9,892 nucleotides of DNA from an uncultured Pseudomonadota bacterium (GTDB lineage Bacteria; Pseudomonadota; Gammaproteobacteria; Burkholderiales; Usitatibacteraceae), in NCBI GenBank assembly GCA_937898635.1, contig CALEJW010000156.1, positions 1 to 9,892 of the forward strand, written 5' to 3'. Made by a program: the position numbers and the translations under genes. Shown in pieces: positions 1-6,668 of the stretch (position 1 is the first letter of the stretch; each line of letters opens with the position of its first letter). The notes under the pieces were generated by a model that was given only the letters and a program-made list of their open reading frames with translations, was not told where the DNA came from and ran no database searches.

Positions 1-2089
1 CCTGCGCCTGCCAGGCGTAGTGGCCGAAGAGGGCGAGCTTCTCGGTGGGCTGCCAATTCGCGTCTACGCCGAGCGAGCCATGGCGCTGACTTCCCACGCG
101 GCCGAAGCTGGCGTCGGGATAGCGCGTGCCCTTCCAACTCGCCGTAAAGCCGAAATCGAGCGCAGGGGACGCCGCCCAGCCCAGGCGCGCGTGGACTTCC
201 TGCGAGTCGCGATCGGCGAGGTCGTAGCGGCGCAGGCCGTCCACGGTCCGGATCCACGACGCGTAGTTGCGGATGCCGCCCGTGGGAAGCGGACCGAGGG
301 AAGCGCTGTAGGCATCGCCGATCGCATTGCCGCGGTATTCGCTTCCCCGGCGGCGCGCCGCCTCCAGGCTCACGACCGCCGTCGTGCTACCGCCGCCGCG
401 GTGGCTGAACGCGAGCTTGAGCCGGTCCTCGTCCGTCCGGTCGCGCTCGCGGTTGCTGCGGTGGAAGGTCTCGCGCTCGACGGTGGCGGCGAGGTTCGTC
501 CCCGAGGCGATGCGCCAGTCGCCCGCGAGGCGCCAGCGATCCTGGCGGTAGTCGCGGGCCACGGCGCGGATCGGGATGTCGCCCGCGCTCGGCGCGACGC
601 CGAGGGCGCGCACCGCCGCGAGGTCGCACCGCGCCGCGAGATACTCCGGCGTGGCCACGAGAGAGGCGCCGCTGCCGTCGTTGATCAAGCGGCCCCACTG
701 CCCCGTGAGCGGATTGCAGGCGAGGTAGTCGGCCTCATTGTCCGTCGCGTAGCGGCGCAGGCTCGCGCGCACCGCGAGGCGAGGCGCGGGCTGGAGCGCG
801 AGGCCCAAGTCGAGAAGCGTGGTGTCGATCCGCGCGCCGGCCGCCTGCCGCGTGAGCGCCTCCGCGGTGTTCCACGCGTTCGCGGCGGGTACGCCGTCGA
901 TGGAGCCCCCGGCGAGCGGCAGGAGCGTCGGCGCGACCAGGCGATCGTCCTGCGTCGAGCGGGTGGCCGCGGCGACGACGCTCACGCGAGCGTTCATGAA
1001 GCGGGGAAACGTCCGCGCGTATTCCACCTTGGCCTTGTAGAAGTCGTTGTCGGGGGCGAGGTCGAAGCGCGCCGCGGTGAACGCGGAGGGGCTCACGCCC
1101 GCGATTCCCTGGGTGAAGACGCGCAGCGGATTGTCCACCACCAGCGAGTCGACCTCGTTGCGGAAGAGCGAGCCCTGCAGCGAGAGGTTGAGGCTCGTCG
1201 TCGCGTCGAAGTAGCCGATGCCGCCGCGGAAGTCGTGCGTGGTGGAATCCACCGGCTCGGCGATCTCGATGCTCCCGCCGCCGTCACCCCCGCCGAAGGT
1301 CATGCCGAAGGGCGCGGCGCCGCGCTTGCGCTCGTGGGTGTAGGCGGCGTGAAGACGCCAGTTTTCGTCCAGGCGAAGGTCGGCGCGCACGCCGCTCTTG
1401 CCGCGCGTGACGGCGAGGCGCGTCGGCCCGGACGCGGCGATCGCGTCCCGCAGCGCGGCCTGGGTCGCGAGCGGCGAGGCCTGCCCGCCGGCAGCGAGCG
1501 TGGCGAGTGTCGCGCGGTCGCTGCCCACGCCGTTCCAAAGCGAGCGGAAGGTGTCCGTCGAAACCGAAGGCGTGTCGCTTCGCCAGGCCTTCACCTGCCA
1601 GGCGTTGTAGCGGCCGAAGACGACGGAGTGGTGGCGGTCGCTGCGCGCGATCGAGCCCGCGATCGCCTCGACGAAGGCGGCGGAATCGCGCCGCACGGCC
1701 TCGAGGGCGAGGTGGCGAAGGTGGAAGCCCGCGTCCGCATCCCGGTGGCGCGAGAACAGGGGGTTCCCGTGATCCCCGCCCGCGCCAAGCGCTCCCGCCT
1801 CGATCTCGCCCCGCCAGGACCATTCGCCGGAAGGACTCGCGCGCATTTCCGGCTGCCGCTCGCGGAACCCGAACGGGAGCCCGAAGGGGCTGCGCTTCGG
1901 ATCGGGGTCGGGTTCGGCCGCGCGGGAGCCCGCGGCGATGCCCTGGCCCATCGCGCCGGCGGTGGCGGTGTCCACGCCCGTGGAAGAGTCGGCGCGCGCG
2001 GCGAAGGCGGCCAGGCAAAGCGTGGCGAGCGCCGCGAGGCGTGGCGGCAGGAGGTGCGGGTCCTTCCGGGGGCGGGCGGTCCTTCGCAT
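1..2089 (-). CDS. MtrB/PioB-family decaheme-associated outer membrane beta-barrel protein (3' end beyond window)
   Basis: The minus-strand frame from the ATG at 2089 stays open to the left edge, giving 696 residues without a stop; the C-terminus is missing. Family role: an outer-membrane beta-barrel that sheathes a periplasmic decaheme cytochrome so electrons can cross the outer membrane. The N-terminus has an arginine-rich stretch and a hydrophobic core (about residues 18-31) ending in AARA, a plausible signal peptide. After it come alternating polar/hydrophobic strands with frequent Trp, Tyr and Arg, for example NWRLHAAYTHERKRG near 243-257 and DRWRLAGDWRI near 517-527, as in MtrB-type barrels. 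There is no N-terminal CXXC motif; the only mature cysteines are C458 and C488. A GAGGAG ribosome binding site lies at 2097-2102, and the start is 16 bp after the cytochrome stop, so the two are co-transcribed. Assignment to the broad family is firm; the MtoB, PioB, DmsF or MtrB subtype is not. Confidence 0.88.
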   Translation of the reverse strand, partial: MRRTARPRKDPHLLPPRLAALATLCLAAFAARADSSTGVDTATAGAMGQGIAAGSRAAEPDPDPKRSPFGLPFGFRERQPEMRASPSGEWSWRGEIEAGALGAGGDHGNPLFSRHRDADAGFHLRHLALEAVRRDSAAFVEAIAGSIARSDRHHSVVFGRYNAWQVKAWRSDTPSVSTDTFRSLWNGVGSDRATLATLAAGGQASPLATQAALRDAIAASGPTRLAVTRGKSGVRADLRLDENWRLHAAYTHERKRGAAPFGMTFGGGDGGGSIEIAEPVDSTTHDFRGGIGYFDATTSLNLSLQGSLFRNEVDSLVVDNPLRVFTQGIAGVSPSAFTAARFDLAPDNDFYKAKVEYARTFPRFMNARVSVVAAATRSTQDDRLVAPTLLPLAGGSIDGVPAANAWNTAEALTRQAAGARIDTTLLDLGLALQPAPRLAVRASLRRYATDNEADYLACNPLTGQWGRLINDGSGASLVATPEYLAARCDLAAVRALGVAPSAGDIPIRAVARDYRQDRWRLAGDWRIASGTNLAATVERETFHRSNRERDRTDEDRLKLAFSHRGGGSTTAVVSLEAARRRGSEYRGNAIGDAYSASLGPLPTGGIRNYASWIRTVDGLRRYDLADRDSQEVHARLGWAASPALDFGFTASWKGTRYPDASFGRVGSQRHGSLGVDANWQPTEKLALFGHYAWQAQ

Positions 2090-2105
2090 CGTCTCGCTCC
2101 TCGCC

Positions 2106-3059
2106 CTAGCGCTGGAACCGCGCGCCGGAGGGGTGGTTGCTGCCGTGGATCGCCGAGTGGCAGTTCTGGCAGGAGCGCCCGATCACCCGCGGGCTCGGCG
2201 TGCCGCCGGCGAGCGCGGCGGCCGCCGTGCGGTCGCCTGCGTAGAACTGCCCCGGATGGCCGATGGGCGGGTTGTGGCACTGCTGGCAGAGGAAGGGCCG
2301 CGCCGAGACGAGGAGGCTCTCGTGGTTCGAGCCGTGGGGCGCGTGGCAGGTGCCGCAGTCCTCGCGCACCGGCGCGTGCTCCCAGAGGAAGGGCCCGCGC
2401 TTCTCGGCGTGGCACTCGGCGCAGGTCTCGTTCACGCTGTCGCCCTTGAGAGCCGCCCGCGTGGTCGAGCCGTGCGGGTTGTGGCAATCGGCGCAGCTCA
2501 TCTTGCCTTCGGGCACGGGCATGTGCGAACGGCGCCGGAACTCGGCGCGCTGCTGCGCGTGGCAGGCGAGGCAGGTCTCGTTGATGGTCGGCCGGGCGAG
2601 CAAGCCGGCGGCCGAGCGCCGCTCCATCGGCGCGTGGCAGTCGCTGCAGGCGACGAGCGCACGCGAGTGCGCCGAATCCGGCCAGTGCTGCCGCTGCCCG
2701 CCGCCGTGGCAGGCGAGGCAGCGGGCGTTCATGGCCTCGATCGGCGTGCCGGATTCGCGCGTGAAGCGGATGGGCTGGGACTTGTCCGCGGCGTTGGCCA
2801 CGTGCGCCGAGCCGGGCCCGTGGCAGGCCTCGCAGACCCGCGCCTCGAGCGCCGTGCGGGGATTGGCCCGGAAGGCGCGGGCGTGCGCCGTGGCGGAGAA
2901 ATGCCGGTTCTTCGCCTCGTGGCAGGTGAGGCACTTCGCCTCGCCCACGAACTCGGGCGCCGTGGCCTGGGCCGCCGCGCCCACGGCGATCGACAGGGCG
3001 GCCAGAATGAGCGCCGCCCGCGCCGCCCACCGCCGGTTCCTGCCTGTTCCAGACGCCAT
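2106..3059 (-). CDS. Periplasmic decaheme c-type cytochrome, MtrA/MtoA/DmsE family
   Basis: From the ATG at 3059 the protein has 317 residues and exactly ten CXXCH haem-binding motifs, at about 43, 76, 114, 138, 163, 189, 213, 235, 258 and 297. Ten haems in just over 300 residues is the size and pattern of MtrA, MtoA, PioA and DmsE, which carry electrons through an MtrB-type barrel between the periplasm and the cell outside. The C-terminal block after the tenth haem, IHGSNHPSGARFQR, is typical of the family. The N-terminus has RNRR, a hydrophobic stretch (AALILAALSIAVG) and an AAAQA cleavage region, so it is a Sec substrate. I chose 3059 because a G-rich stretch (3063-3069) sits just upstream and the signal peptide becomes compact; an ATG at 3080 and a TTG at 3089 are in frame but lack a ribosome binding site. 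The barrel gene follows after 16 bp. No outer-surface MtrC-like cytochrome is visible here. Confidence 0.93.
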   Translation of the reverse strand: MASGTGRNRRWAARAALILAALSIAVGAAAQATAPEFVGEAKCLTCHEAKNRHFSATAHARAFRANPRTALEARVCEACHGPGSAHVANAADKSQPIRFTRESGTPIEAMNARCLACHGGGQRQHWPDSAHSRALVACSDCHAPMERRSAAGLLARPTINETCLACHAQQRAEFRRRSHMPVPEGKMSCADCHNPHGSTTRAALKGDSVNETCAECHAEKRGPFLWEHAPVREDCGTCHAPHGSNHESLLVSARPFLCQQCHNPPIGHPGQFYAGDRTAAAALAGGTPSPRVIGRSCQNCHSAIHGSNHPSGARFQR

Positions 3060-3084
3060 GGTCCCCCCCGCGAAGCCCATCGGG

Positions 3085-3111
3085 GGCAAACACTTGCCGA
3101 ACGCGATTATT
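3085..3111 (-). promoter_or_regulatory. Possible promoter and operator-like dyad upstream of the cytochrome gene
   Basis: On the minus strand AATAAT (3111 to 3106) matches five of six bases of a -10 box in an otherwise very GC-rich gap. Just downstream lies a perfect dyad, GGCAA-N4-TTGCC (3085-3098), which would sit at the transcription start and could be an operator or a leader hairpin. I see no good -35 box, so the promoter call is tentative. The separate transcription signal would fit the cytochrome/porin pair being its own unit, 124 bp from the gene before it. Confidence 0.27.
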
Positions 3112-3159
3112 CCGGGAGCGGCAGCCGGGATCCCCGGGACCCCGAGGCCGGCGCCCGGG

Positions 3160-3176
3160 CGCGGCGGATCGCCGCG
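3160..3176 (-). terminator. GC-rich hairpin after the CDGSH gene (no U-run)
   Basis: A perfect 7-bp inverted repeat, CGCGGCG-GAT-CGCCGCG, begins 7 bp after the stop codon of the CDGSH gene. It is not followed by a T-run on either strand, so it is not a classical intrinsic terminator; it may stabilise the 3' end or assist Rho-dependent termination. In DNA this GC-rich, such a hairpin could also be chance. Confidence 0.25.
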
Positions 3177-3183
3177 GGGAGGC

Positions 3184-3423
3184 TCAGAGCTTCTTGTGCG
3201 TGCCGTCGCAGAGCGGCATGTTGCCGCTCGCCTTGCAGCCGCAGAAGAACGCCTTCCCCGAGGCTTCCGGCGTGTAGGCGATCGGCGTGAACGAGGTCGC
3301 CTTGTGGGAGCCGTCGCAGAAGGGCTGCGTGGCGCTGCGGCCGCAGCGGCACCACCAGTAGGTCTTTCCCGCCTCGACCTCGACGGGGTAGGGGCCGCGC
3401 TGCGCGATCTTCGCCTCTTCCAT
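3184..3423 (-). CDS. Small tandem CDGSH iron-sulfur domain protein
   Basis: This 79-residue protein carries two CDGSH-type motifs. The first is C25-x-C27...C36-D-G-S-H40 and the second C61-x-C63...C72-D-G-T-H76. Each three-cysteine, one-histidine set is the known ligand pattern for one redox-active [2Fe-2S] cluster in the mitoNEET/Miner family, so the protein should hold two clusters. There is no signal peptide or membrane segment, which suggests a soluble cytoplasmic protein. Bacterial tandem CDGSH proteins have few assigned functions; redox or iron-sulfur handling is the general expectation. The ATG at 3423 has a GGAGAAG ribosome binding site (3429-3435 region), and the gene starts 14 bp after the stop of glmS, so it is most likely the last gene of that transcript. 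The link to hexosamine synthesis is unexplained. Confidence 0.9.
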   Translation of the reverse strand: MEEAKIAQRGPYPVEVEAGKTYWWCRCGRSATQPFCDGSHKATSFTPIAYTPEASGKAFFCGCKASGNMPLCDGTHKKL

Positions 3424-3437
3424 GGATCTTCTCCGGC

Positions 3438-5267
3438 CTATTCGACGGTGACGCTCTTGGCGAGGTTGCGCGGCTTGTCCACGTCCGTGCCGCGCCTGAG
3501 CGCCGTGTGGTACGCGAGGAGCTGCACGGGAATCGCGTGCACGATCGGCGAGAGGTTTCCCATGTGGCGCGGCGTGCGGATCACGTGCACGCCCTCGCTC
3601 TCCGAGAAATGGCTGTCGAGATCCGCGAACACGTAGAGCTCGCCGCCTCGCGCGCGCACCTCCTGCATGTTGCTCTTCACCTTTTCCAGCAGCGCGTCGT
3701 TGGGCGCGATCACGACCACGGGCATGGCGGAATCCACGAGCGCGAGCGGCCCGTGCTTGAGTTCCCCCGCGGCGTAGGCCTCGGCGTGGATGTAGGAGAT
3801 TTCCTTCAGTTTCAACGCCCCCTCCAGCGCCACCGGGTAGTGCAGCCCGCGGCCGAGGAAGAGGGCGTGCTCGCGCGTGGCGAAGCGCTCGGCCCAGGAC
3901 TGGATCTGCGGCTCGAGGTTCAACGCGTGCTGGATGCTGCCGGGCACGAAGCGCAGCTGCTCGATGGCGGCCGCCTCGGCCGCCGCGTCGAGGCGCCCCT
4001 TCGCCTTGGCGATGGCGAGCGCCAGCGTGTAGAGGGAGACGAGCTGCGTGGTGAAGGCCTTCGTCGAGGCGACCCCGATCTCCATGCCGGCGCGCGTGTA
4101 CCACGCGAAGCGCGAGGCGCGCGGGATGGCGCTCTCGCGCACGTTGCAGATCGAGAGCGTTGCCGCGTGGCCCAGGGATTTCGCGCGCTTGAGCGCCTCC
4201 ATCGTGTCCAGGGTCTCGCCCGACTGCGAGATCGTCACCACGAGCTGGCGCGGGTCCGGGATGGAGTCGCGGTAGCGGTACTCGTGGCCCAGCTCGACCC
4301 CGCAGGGGATCCTCGCGATCGACTCCAGCCAGAAGCGCGCCACGAGGCCCGCGTAGTAGCTCGTGCCGGAGGCGAGGACGAGCACCGCGCTCGCGTCGCG
4401 GAAGGCGGCGGCCGCGCCCTGGCCGAAGAGCCCGTCCACGTCGATGCCGCCGTCGATCACCGCCTCCAGCGTGTCGGCCACGGCGCGCGGCTGCTCGTGG
4501 ATCTCCTTCTGCATGTAGTGGCGGTAGGGGCCGAGGTCCACTGCGTCCGGCGAGAGCTCGCTCAGGTGCTCGGGACGGTGGACGATCTTCCCATCGGCGT
4601 CGAGGATGGTGACGGCATCGCGCCGCAGGGCCACGACGTCGCCGTCCTCCAGGTACACGACGCGGCGGGTCTCGCTCACGATGGCGGAGACGTCGGAGGC
4701 GAGGAAGTTCTCGCCCTCGCCCAGGCCCACGACGAGCGGGCAGCCCATGCGCGCGCCGGTGATCGTCTCGCGGTCCGCGAGGCTCGCGACGCCGATCGCG
4801 TAGGCGCCGCGAAGGTCGGCCGCGGCCGATCGCGTGGCGGCGAGGAGGTCGCCCGTCGCCTTGAAGTAGTGGTGCACGAGGTGGGCGATGACCTCGGTGT
4901 CGGTCTGCGAGTCGAAGGCGTAGCCCAGGGCCTTCAGGCGCTCGCGCTGCTCCTCGTGGTTCTCGATGATGCCGTTGTGCACGACCGCGATCTCGCCGGA
5001 GGAGACCAGCGGGTGCGCGTTGGGCTCGGTGACGCCGCCGTGCGTGGCCCAGCGGGTGTGGGCGATGCCGAGGATGCCGGCGAGGTTCTCCGCCTTCGCG
5101 GCGGATTCGAGCTCCGCCACGCGGCCCACGCGGCGCACGCGGCGGATCGCGCCGTCGAGGATCGCCATGCCCGCCGAGTCGTAGCCGCGGTATTCCAGCC
5201 GCTTGAGCCCTTCCGTGAGGATGGGGACCACGTTCCGCTGGGCGATGGCGCCGACGATGCCGCACAT
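3438..5267 (-). CDS. glmS: Glutamine--fructose-6-phosphate aminotransferase (isomerizing)
   Basis: GlmS makes glucosamine-6-phosphate from fructose-6-phosphate and glutamine, the first committed step to UDP-GlcNAc for peptidoglycan and LPS. The 609 residues match the usual length. The protein begins MCGIVG, so Cys2 becomes the N-terminal nucleophile of the class II glutaminase domain (about 1-225), followed by EYRGYDSAG (25-33), HTRWATHG (70-77), HNGIIEN (97-103) and QTDTEV (121-126). Two SIS sugar-isomerase domains follow, with TISQSGETLDT in the first and LGRGLHYPVALEGALKLKE in the second. The C-terminus, DVDKPRNLAKSVTVE, is the conserved phosphosugar-site tail. The start is fixed by the catalytic cysteine, yet the upstream GTGAG is a weak, distant ribosome binding site. 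An intrinsic terminator ends 18 bp before the start codon, suggesting control by attenuation. The CDGSH gene follows after 14 bp. Confidence 0.98.
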   Translation of the reverse strand: MCGIVGAIAQRNVVPILTEGLKRLEYRGYDSAGMAILDGAIRRVRRVGRVAELESAAKAENLAGILGIAHTRWATHGGVTEPNAHPLVSSGEIAVVHNGIIENHEEQRERLKALGYAFDSQTDTEVIAHLVHHYFKATGDLLAATRSAAADLRGAYAIGVASLADRETITGARMGCPLVVGLGEGENFLASDVSAIVSETRRVVYLEDGDVVALRRDAVTILDADGKIVHRPEHLSELSPDAVDLGPYRHYMQKEIHEQPRAVADTLEAVIDGGIDVDGLFGQGAAAAFRDASAVLVLASGTSYYAGLVARFWLESIARIPCGVELGHEYRYRDSIPDPRQLVVTISQSGETLDTMEALKRAKSLGHAATLSICNVRESAIPRASRFAWYTRAGMEIGVASTKAFTTQLVSLYTLALAIAKAKGRLDAAAEAAAIEQLRFVPGSIQHALNLEPQIQSWAERFATREHALFLGRGLHYPVALEGALKLKEISYIHAEAYAAGELKHGPLALVDSAMPVVVIAPNDALLEKVKSNMQEVRARGGELYVFADLDSHFSESEGVHVIRTPRHMGNLSPIVHAIPVQLLAYHTALRRGTDVDKPRNLAKSVTVE

Positions 5268-5285
5268 GGCGGCGATTTTCTCACG

Positions 5286-5323
5286 AAAAACGAAGCCCTC
5301 CGCGGCGCGGGCCGGGGAGGGCT
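5286..5323 (-). terminator. Intrinsic terminator 18 bp upstream of glmS
   Basis: Minus-strand hairpin with a perfect 8-bp stem (AGCCCTCC, 5323-5316, paired with GGAGGGCT, 5301-5294), a GC-rich inner region that can add GGC/GCC pairs, then TCG and five Ts (5290-5286). There is no T-run on the plus-strand side, so it works leftward only. It could end the CHASE2 transcript, end a small RNA, or act as an attenuator in the glmS leader. No promoter fits in the 18 bp left before the glmS start codon. Confidence 0.8.
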
Positions 5324-5395
5324 CAAAGCAGGCGTCGTGATCTTGGCCTCACATCGCCTTGCCGATGACGGGATGAGGAGGAGACCCGTGCATCT
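5286..5395 (-). ncRNA. Candidate structured RNA: glmS leader/attenuator or small RNA
   Basis: The stretch between the CHASE2 stop and glmS contains no plausible gene but folds into three consecutive minus-strand hairpins. The first pairs 5394-5391 and 5389-5385... with 5372-5364 (GATG and ACGGG against CCCGT and CATC, one bulged base) around a pyrimidine loop TCTCCTCCTCAT that resembles an anti-Shine-Dalgarno. The second pairs GGCGATGTGA with TCACGACGCC (5359-5332; one mismatch, one G-U) around an 8-base loop. The third is the terminator. A weak -10 (TAGAGT, 5408 to 5403) would start an RNA near 5395, about 110 nt long; no -35 is evident. C/U-rich CUCCUCC loops are known from several proteobacterial small RNAs, but I recognise no named family. 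It could equally be a cis-acting glmS leader; the 5' end is uncertain. Confidence 0.42.
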
Positions 5396-5477
5396 GGTTG
5401 CCACTCTACGCGGGCGACGGGAGAGATGCGGCGACCTGTGCCACACCCCGCGTGCCGAATATCGGACAAACGCCTTG

Positions 5478-6593
5478 CTAGGCGGCCCGGCGGGAGCGCC
5501 CCAGGACACGGCTCGCGAGGACGGCGACGAGCACGGTGGCGAGGGCCGCCGCGGGCGGGGCGTACCAGCCGGAGCCCAGGGCCAGCAGCGCCGCGGCGAC
5601 GCCCCCGGCGCCCGCGAGCGCTCCCGCCGCCGGCGCGACCGGCGCCCGGACCAACGCCACGAGGGCGGCGGCGGCGATCACGAGCAGCATGACGGGAAGG
5701 GGAGTTTCGCGGATGGGCCTTCCGTGCAGGAGCGTGCGCGCCGTCTGGGCGTGGGCCAGCACCGCCGCGGGCTCCGGGTAGGGCGGCTCCCAGCCGGCGA
5801 GCGACAGGGGCTGCGGCACGCGGTCGGCGGGCCCGGCGACCGGCGCCACGAAGACGAGGTTGCCGCGGAAGATCCTCGCGAGGGCCTCGTCGCTCTTGAT
5901 GTCGAGGAGCCGGCGCGAGGACATGTGGCGATAGGGGGGCCCGAGCGCGTAGTCGATGAGCCCTTCCTCGCAGCGCCCGCCGAGGACCTCGCAGAGCCAC
6001 CCGGCGCTGGTCGGCCACCGGCCCTGCTGCGTGGGAAGCGCCAGCACCGCCTGGCGGACGACGCCGTCCTCGTCGCGCGGCAGGAGCGAGAAGGCGAAGG
6101 CGCGCGGATCGACGCCGCGAAGCAGCGGCTCGTGGATCGGCACCACCTCGCCGCGCGCGTCGACGGTAATGCCGATCGCGAGGGGAGCGGCGGCCTGGGC
6201 CACCGCGAGCGCCGTGGCGAGCGCGTCGTCGAGTCCCGGCACGGCCGCGTCGAGCGAGCCTCGCGGCAGCGGCGCGTGCAGGACGATGGCCCGCGGGCCG
6301 CCGCGCGCGATCCTCGCGAGCACCTCGGGAAGCTTGCGCAGCGCGGGCCCGACGGGATCGACGCCGGGCGCCACCACCGCGGCGTCGTCCAGCCCCACGA
6401 TCACGATGTCGTCGGGGGCCGCTGCGGGACCGAGCACGCGAAGCACGCCGAAGCCCGCGTCGAGCAGCGCATGGCTCGCGCGCACGCCCCAGGGCGAAAG
6501 GTGGAAGGCGAGGCCCGCGAGCGCGAGCGCGGCGGCGGCGAGGAAGGCCGCGAGGGGCGAGGCCCGGGCGCCGGGCGGGGTGGACGGGGCCAT
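5478..6593 (-). CDS. CHASE2-domain membrane sensor protein without an output domain
   Basis: The 371-residue protein has a first membrane segment at about 12-32, an extracytoplasmic region of about 260 residues, and three closely spaced C-terminal membrane segments (about 300-318, 321-341 and 346-364). The middle region reads as a CHASE2 sensor: DDIVIVGLDDAAV near 61-73, a DEDGVVRQAVLALP block near 174-187, and IFRGNLVFVAPVAGPAD near 241-257. CHASE2 plus three helices normally precedes an adenylate cyclase, kinase or similar domain, but here the protein stops at RSRRAA right after the last helix. Translation of the downstream DNA shows no remnant of a cyclase. A crp-like gene is divergently encoded 75 bp away, so the pair may once have been a cyclase and its receptor. 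No clear ribosome binding site precedes the ATG at 6593. The ligand and the function of a stand-alone sensor are unknown. Confidence 0.78.
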   Translation of the reverse strand: MAPSTPPGARASPLAAFLAAAALALAGLAFHLSPWGVRASHALLDAGFGVLRVLGPAAAPDDIVIVGLDDAAVVAPGVDPVGPALRKLPEVLARIARGGPRAIVLHAPLPRGSLDAAVPGLDDALATALAVAQAAAPLAIGITVDARGEVVPIHEPLLRGVDPRAFAFSLLPRDEDGVVRQAVLALPTQQGRWPTSAGWLCEVLGGRCEEGLIDYALGPPYRHMSSRRLLDIKSDEALARIFRGNLVFVAPVAGPADRVPQPLSLAGWEPPYPEPAAVLAHAQTARTLLHGRPIRETPLPVMLLVIAAAALVALVRAPVAPAAGALAGAGGVAAALLALGSGWYAPPAAALATVLVAVLASRVLGRSRRAA

Positions 6594-6602
6594 GGGCGCA
6601 TC

Positions 6603-6631
6603 TTAACGGCCCCGGGCATGGGTGCTAGACT
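6603..6631 (+). promoter_or_regulatory. Sigma-70-type promoter of the crp-like gene
   Basis: TTAACG (6603-6608) as -35, a 17-bp spacer, and an extended -10 TGC-TAGACT (6623-6631). Transcription would start near 6638, about 30 nt before the ATG at 6669. This placement supports that ATG over the in-frame ATG at 6618, which lies inside the promoter. The promoter occupies the 75-bp divergent gap shared with the CHASE2 gene. Confidence 0.6.
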
Positions 6632-6668
6632 CGACGCACCCCTCCCTTCCCCCGAGACGCTCCAGGGC

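Noticed and set aside
20..2449. 809-residue plus-strand open frame
   Set aside because: It is antisense to the barrel and cytochrome genes, both of which have clear family features. Its product is an Arg/Ala/Gly-rich sequence with no recognisable domain, typical of shadow frames in high-GC DNA.
1591..3093. 500-residue minus-strand frame overlapping the cytochrome gene
   Set aside because: It is a shifted frame of the decaheme cytochrome and barrel region; the ten CXXCH motifs and the signal peptide are in the other frame.
3184..5265. 693-residue frame reading out of frame through glmS and into the CDGSH gene
   Set aside because: It looks like a fusion, but the glmS part is out of frame with the true GlmS; only the last 79 residues are real and they have their own ATG and ribosome binding site.
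5344..5362. CRP-type binding site TGTGA...TCAC upstream of glmS
   Set aside because: The half-sites are separated by 8 bases, not the 6 of a CRP site, and they are better explained as the second hairpin of the leader.
5268..5477. glmS ribozyme or remnant cyclase domain upstream of glmS
   Set aside because: The stretch is too short and lacks the conserved core expected of the Firmicutes glmS ribozyme; none of the three minus frames shows cyclase motifs.
3507..6668. Long plus-strand open frame antisense to glmS and the CHASE2 gene, running in frame into the crp-like gene
   Set aside because: Only the last 218 residues look like a protein. The upstream part is a composition artefact and a promoter sits at 6603-6631.
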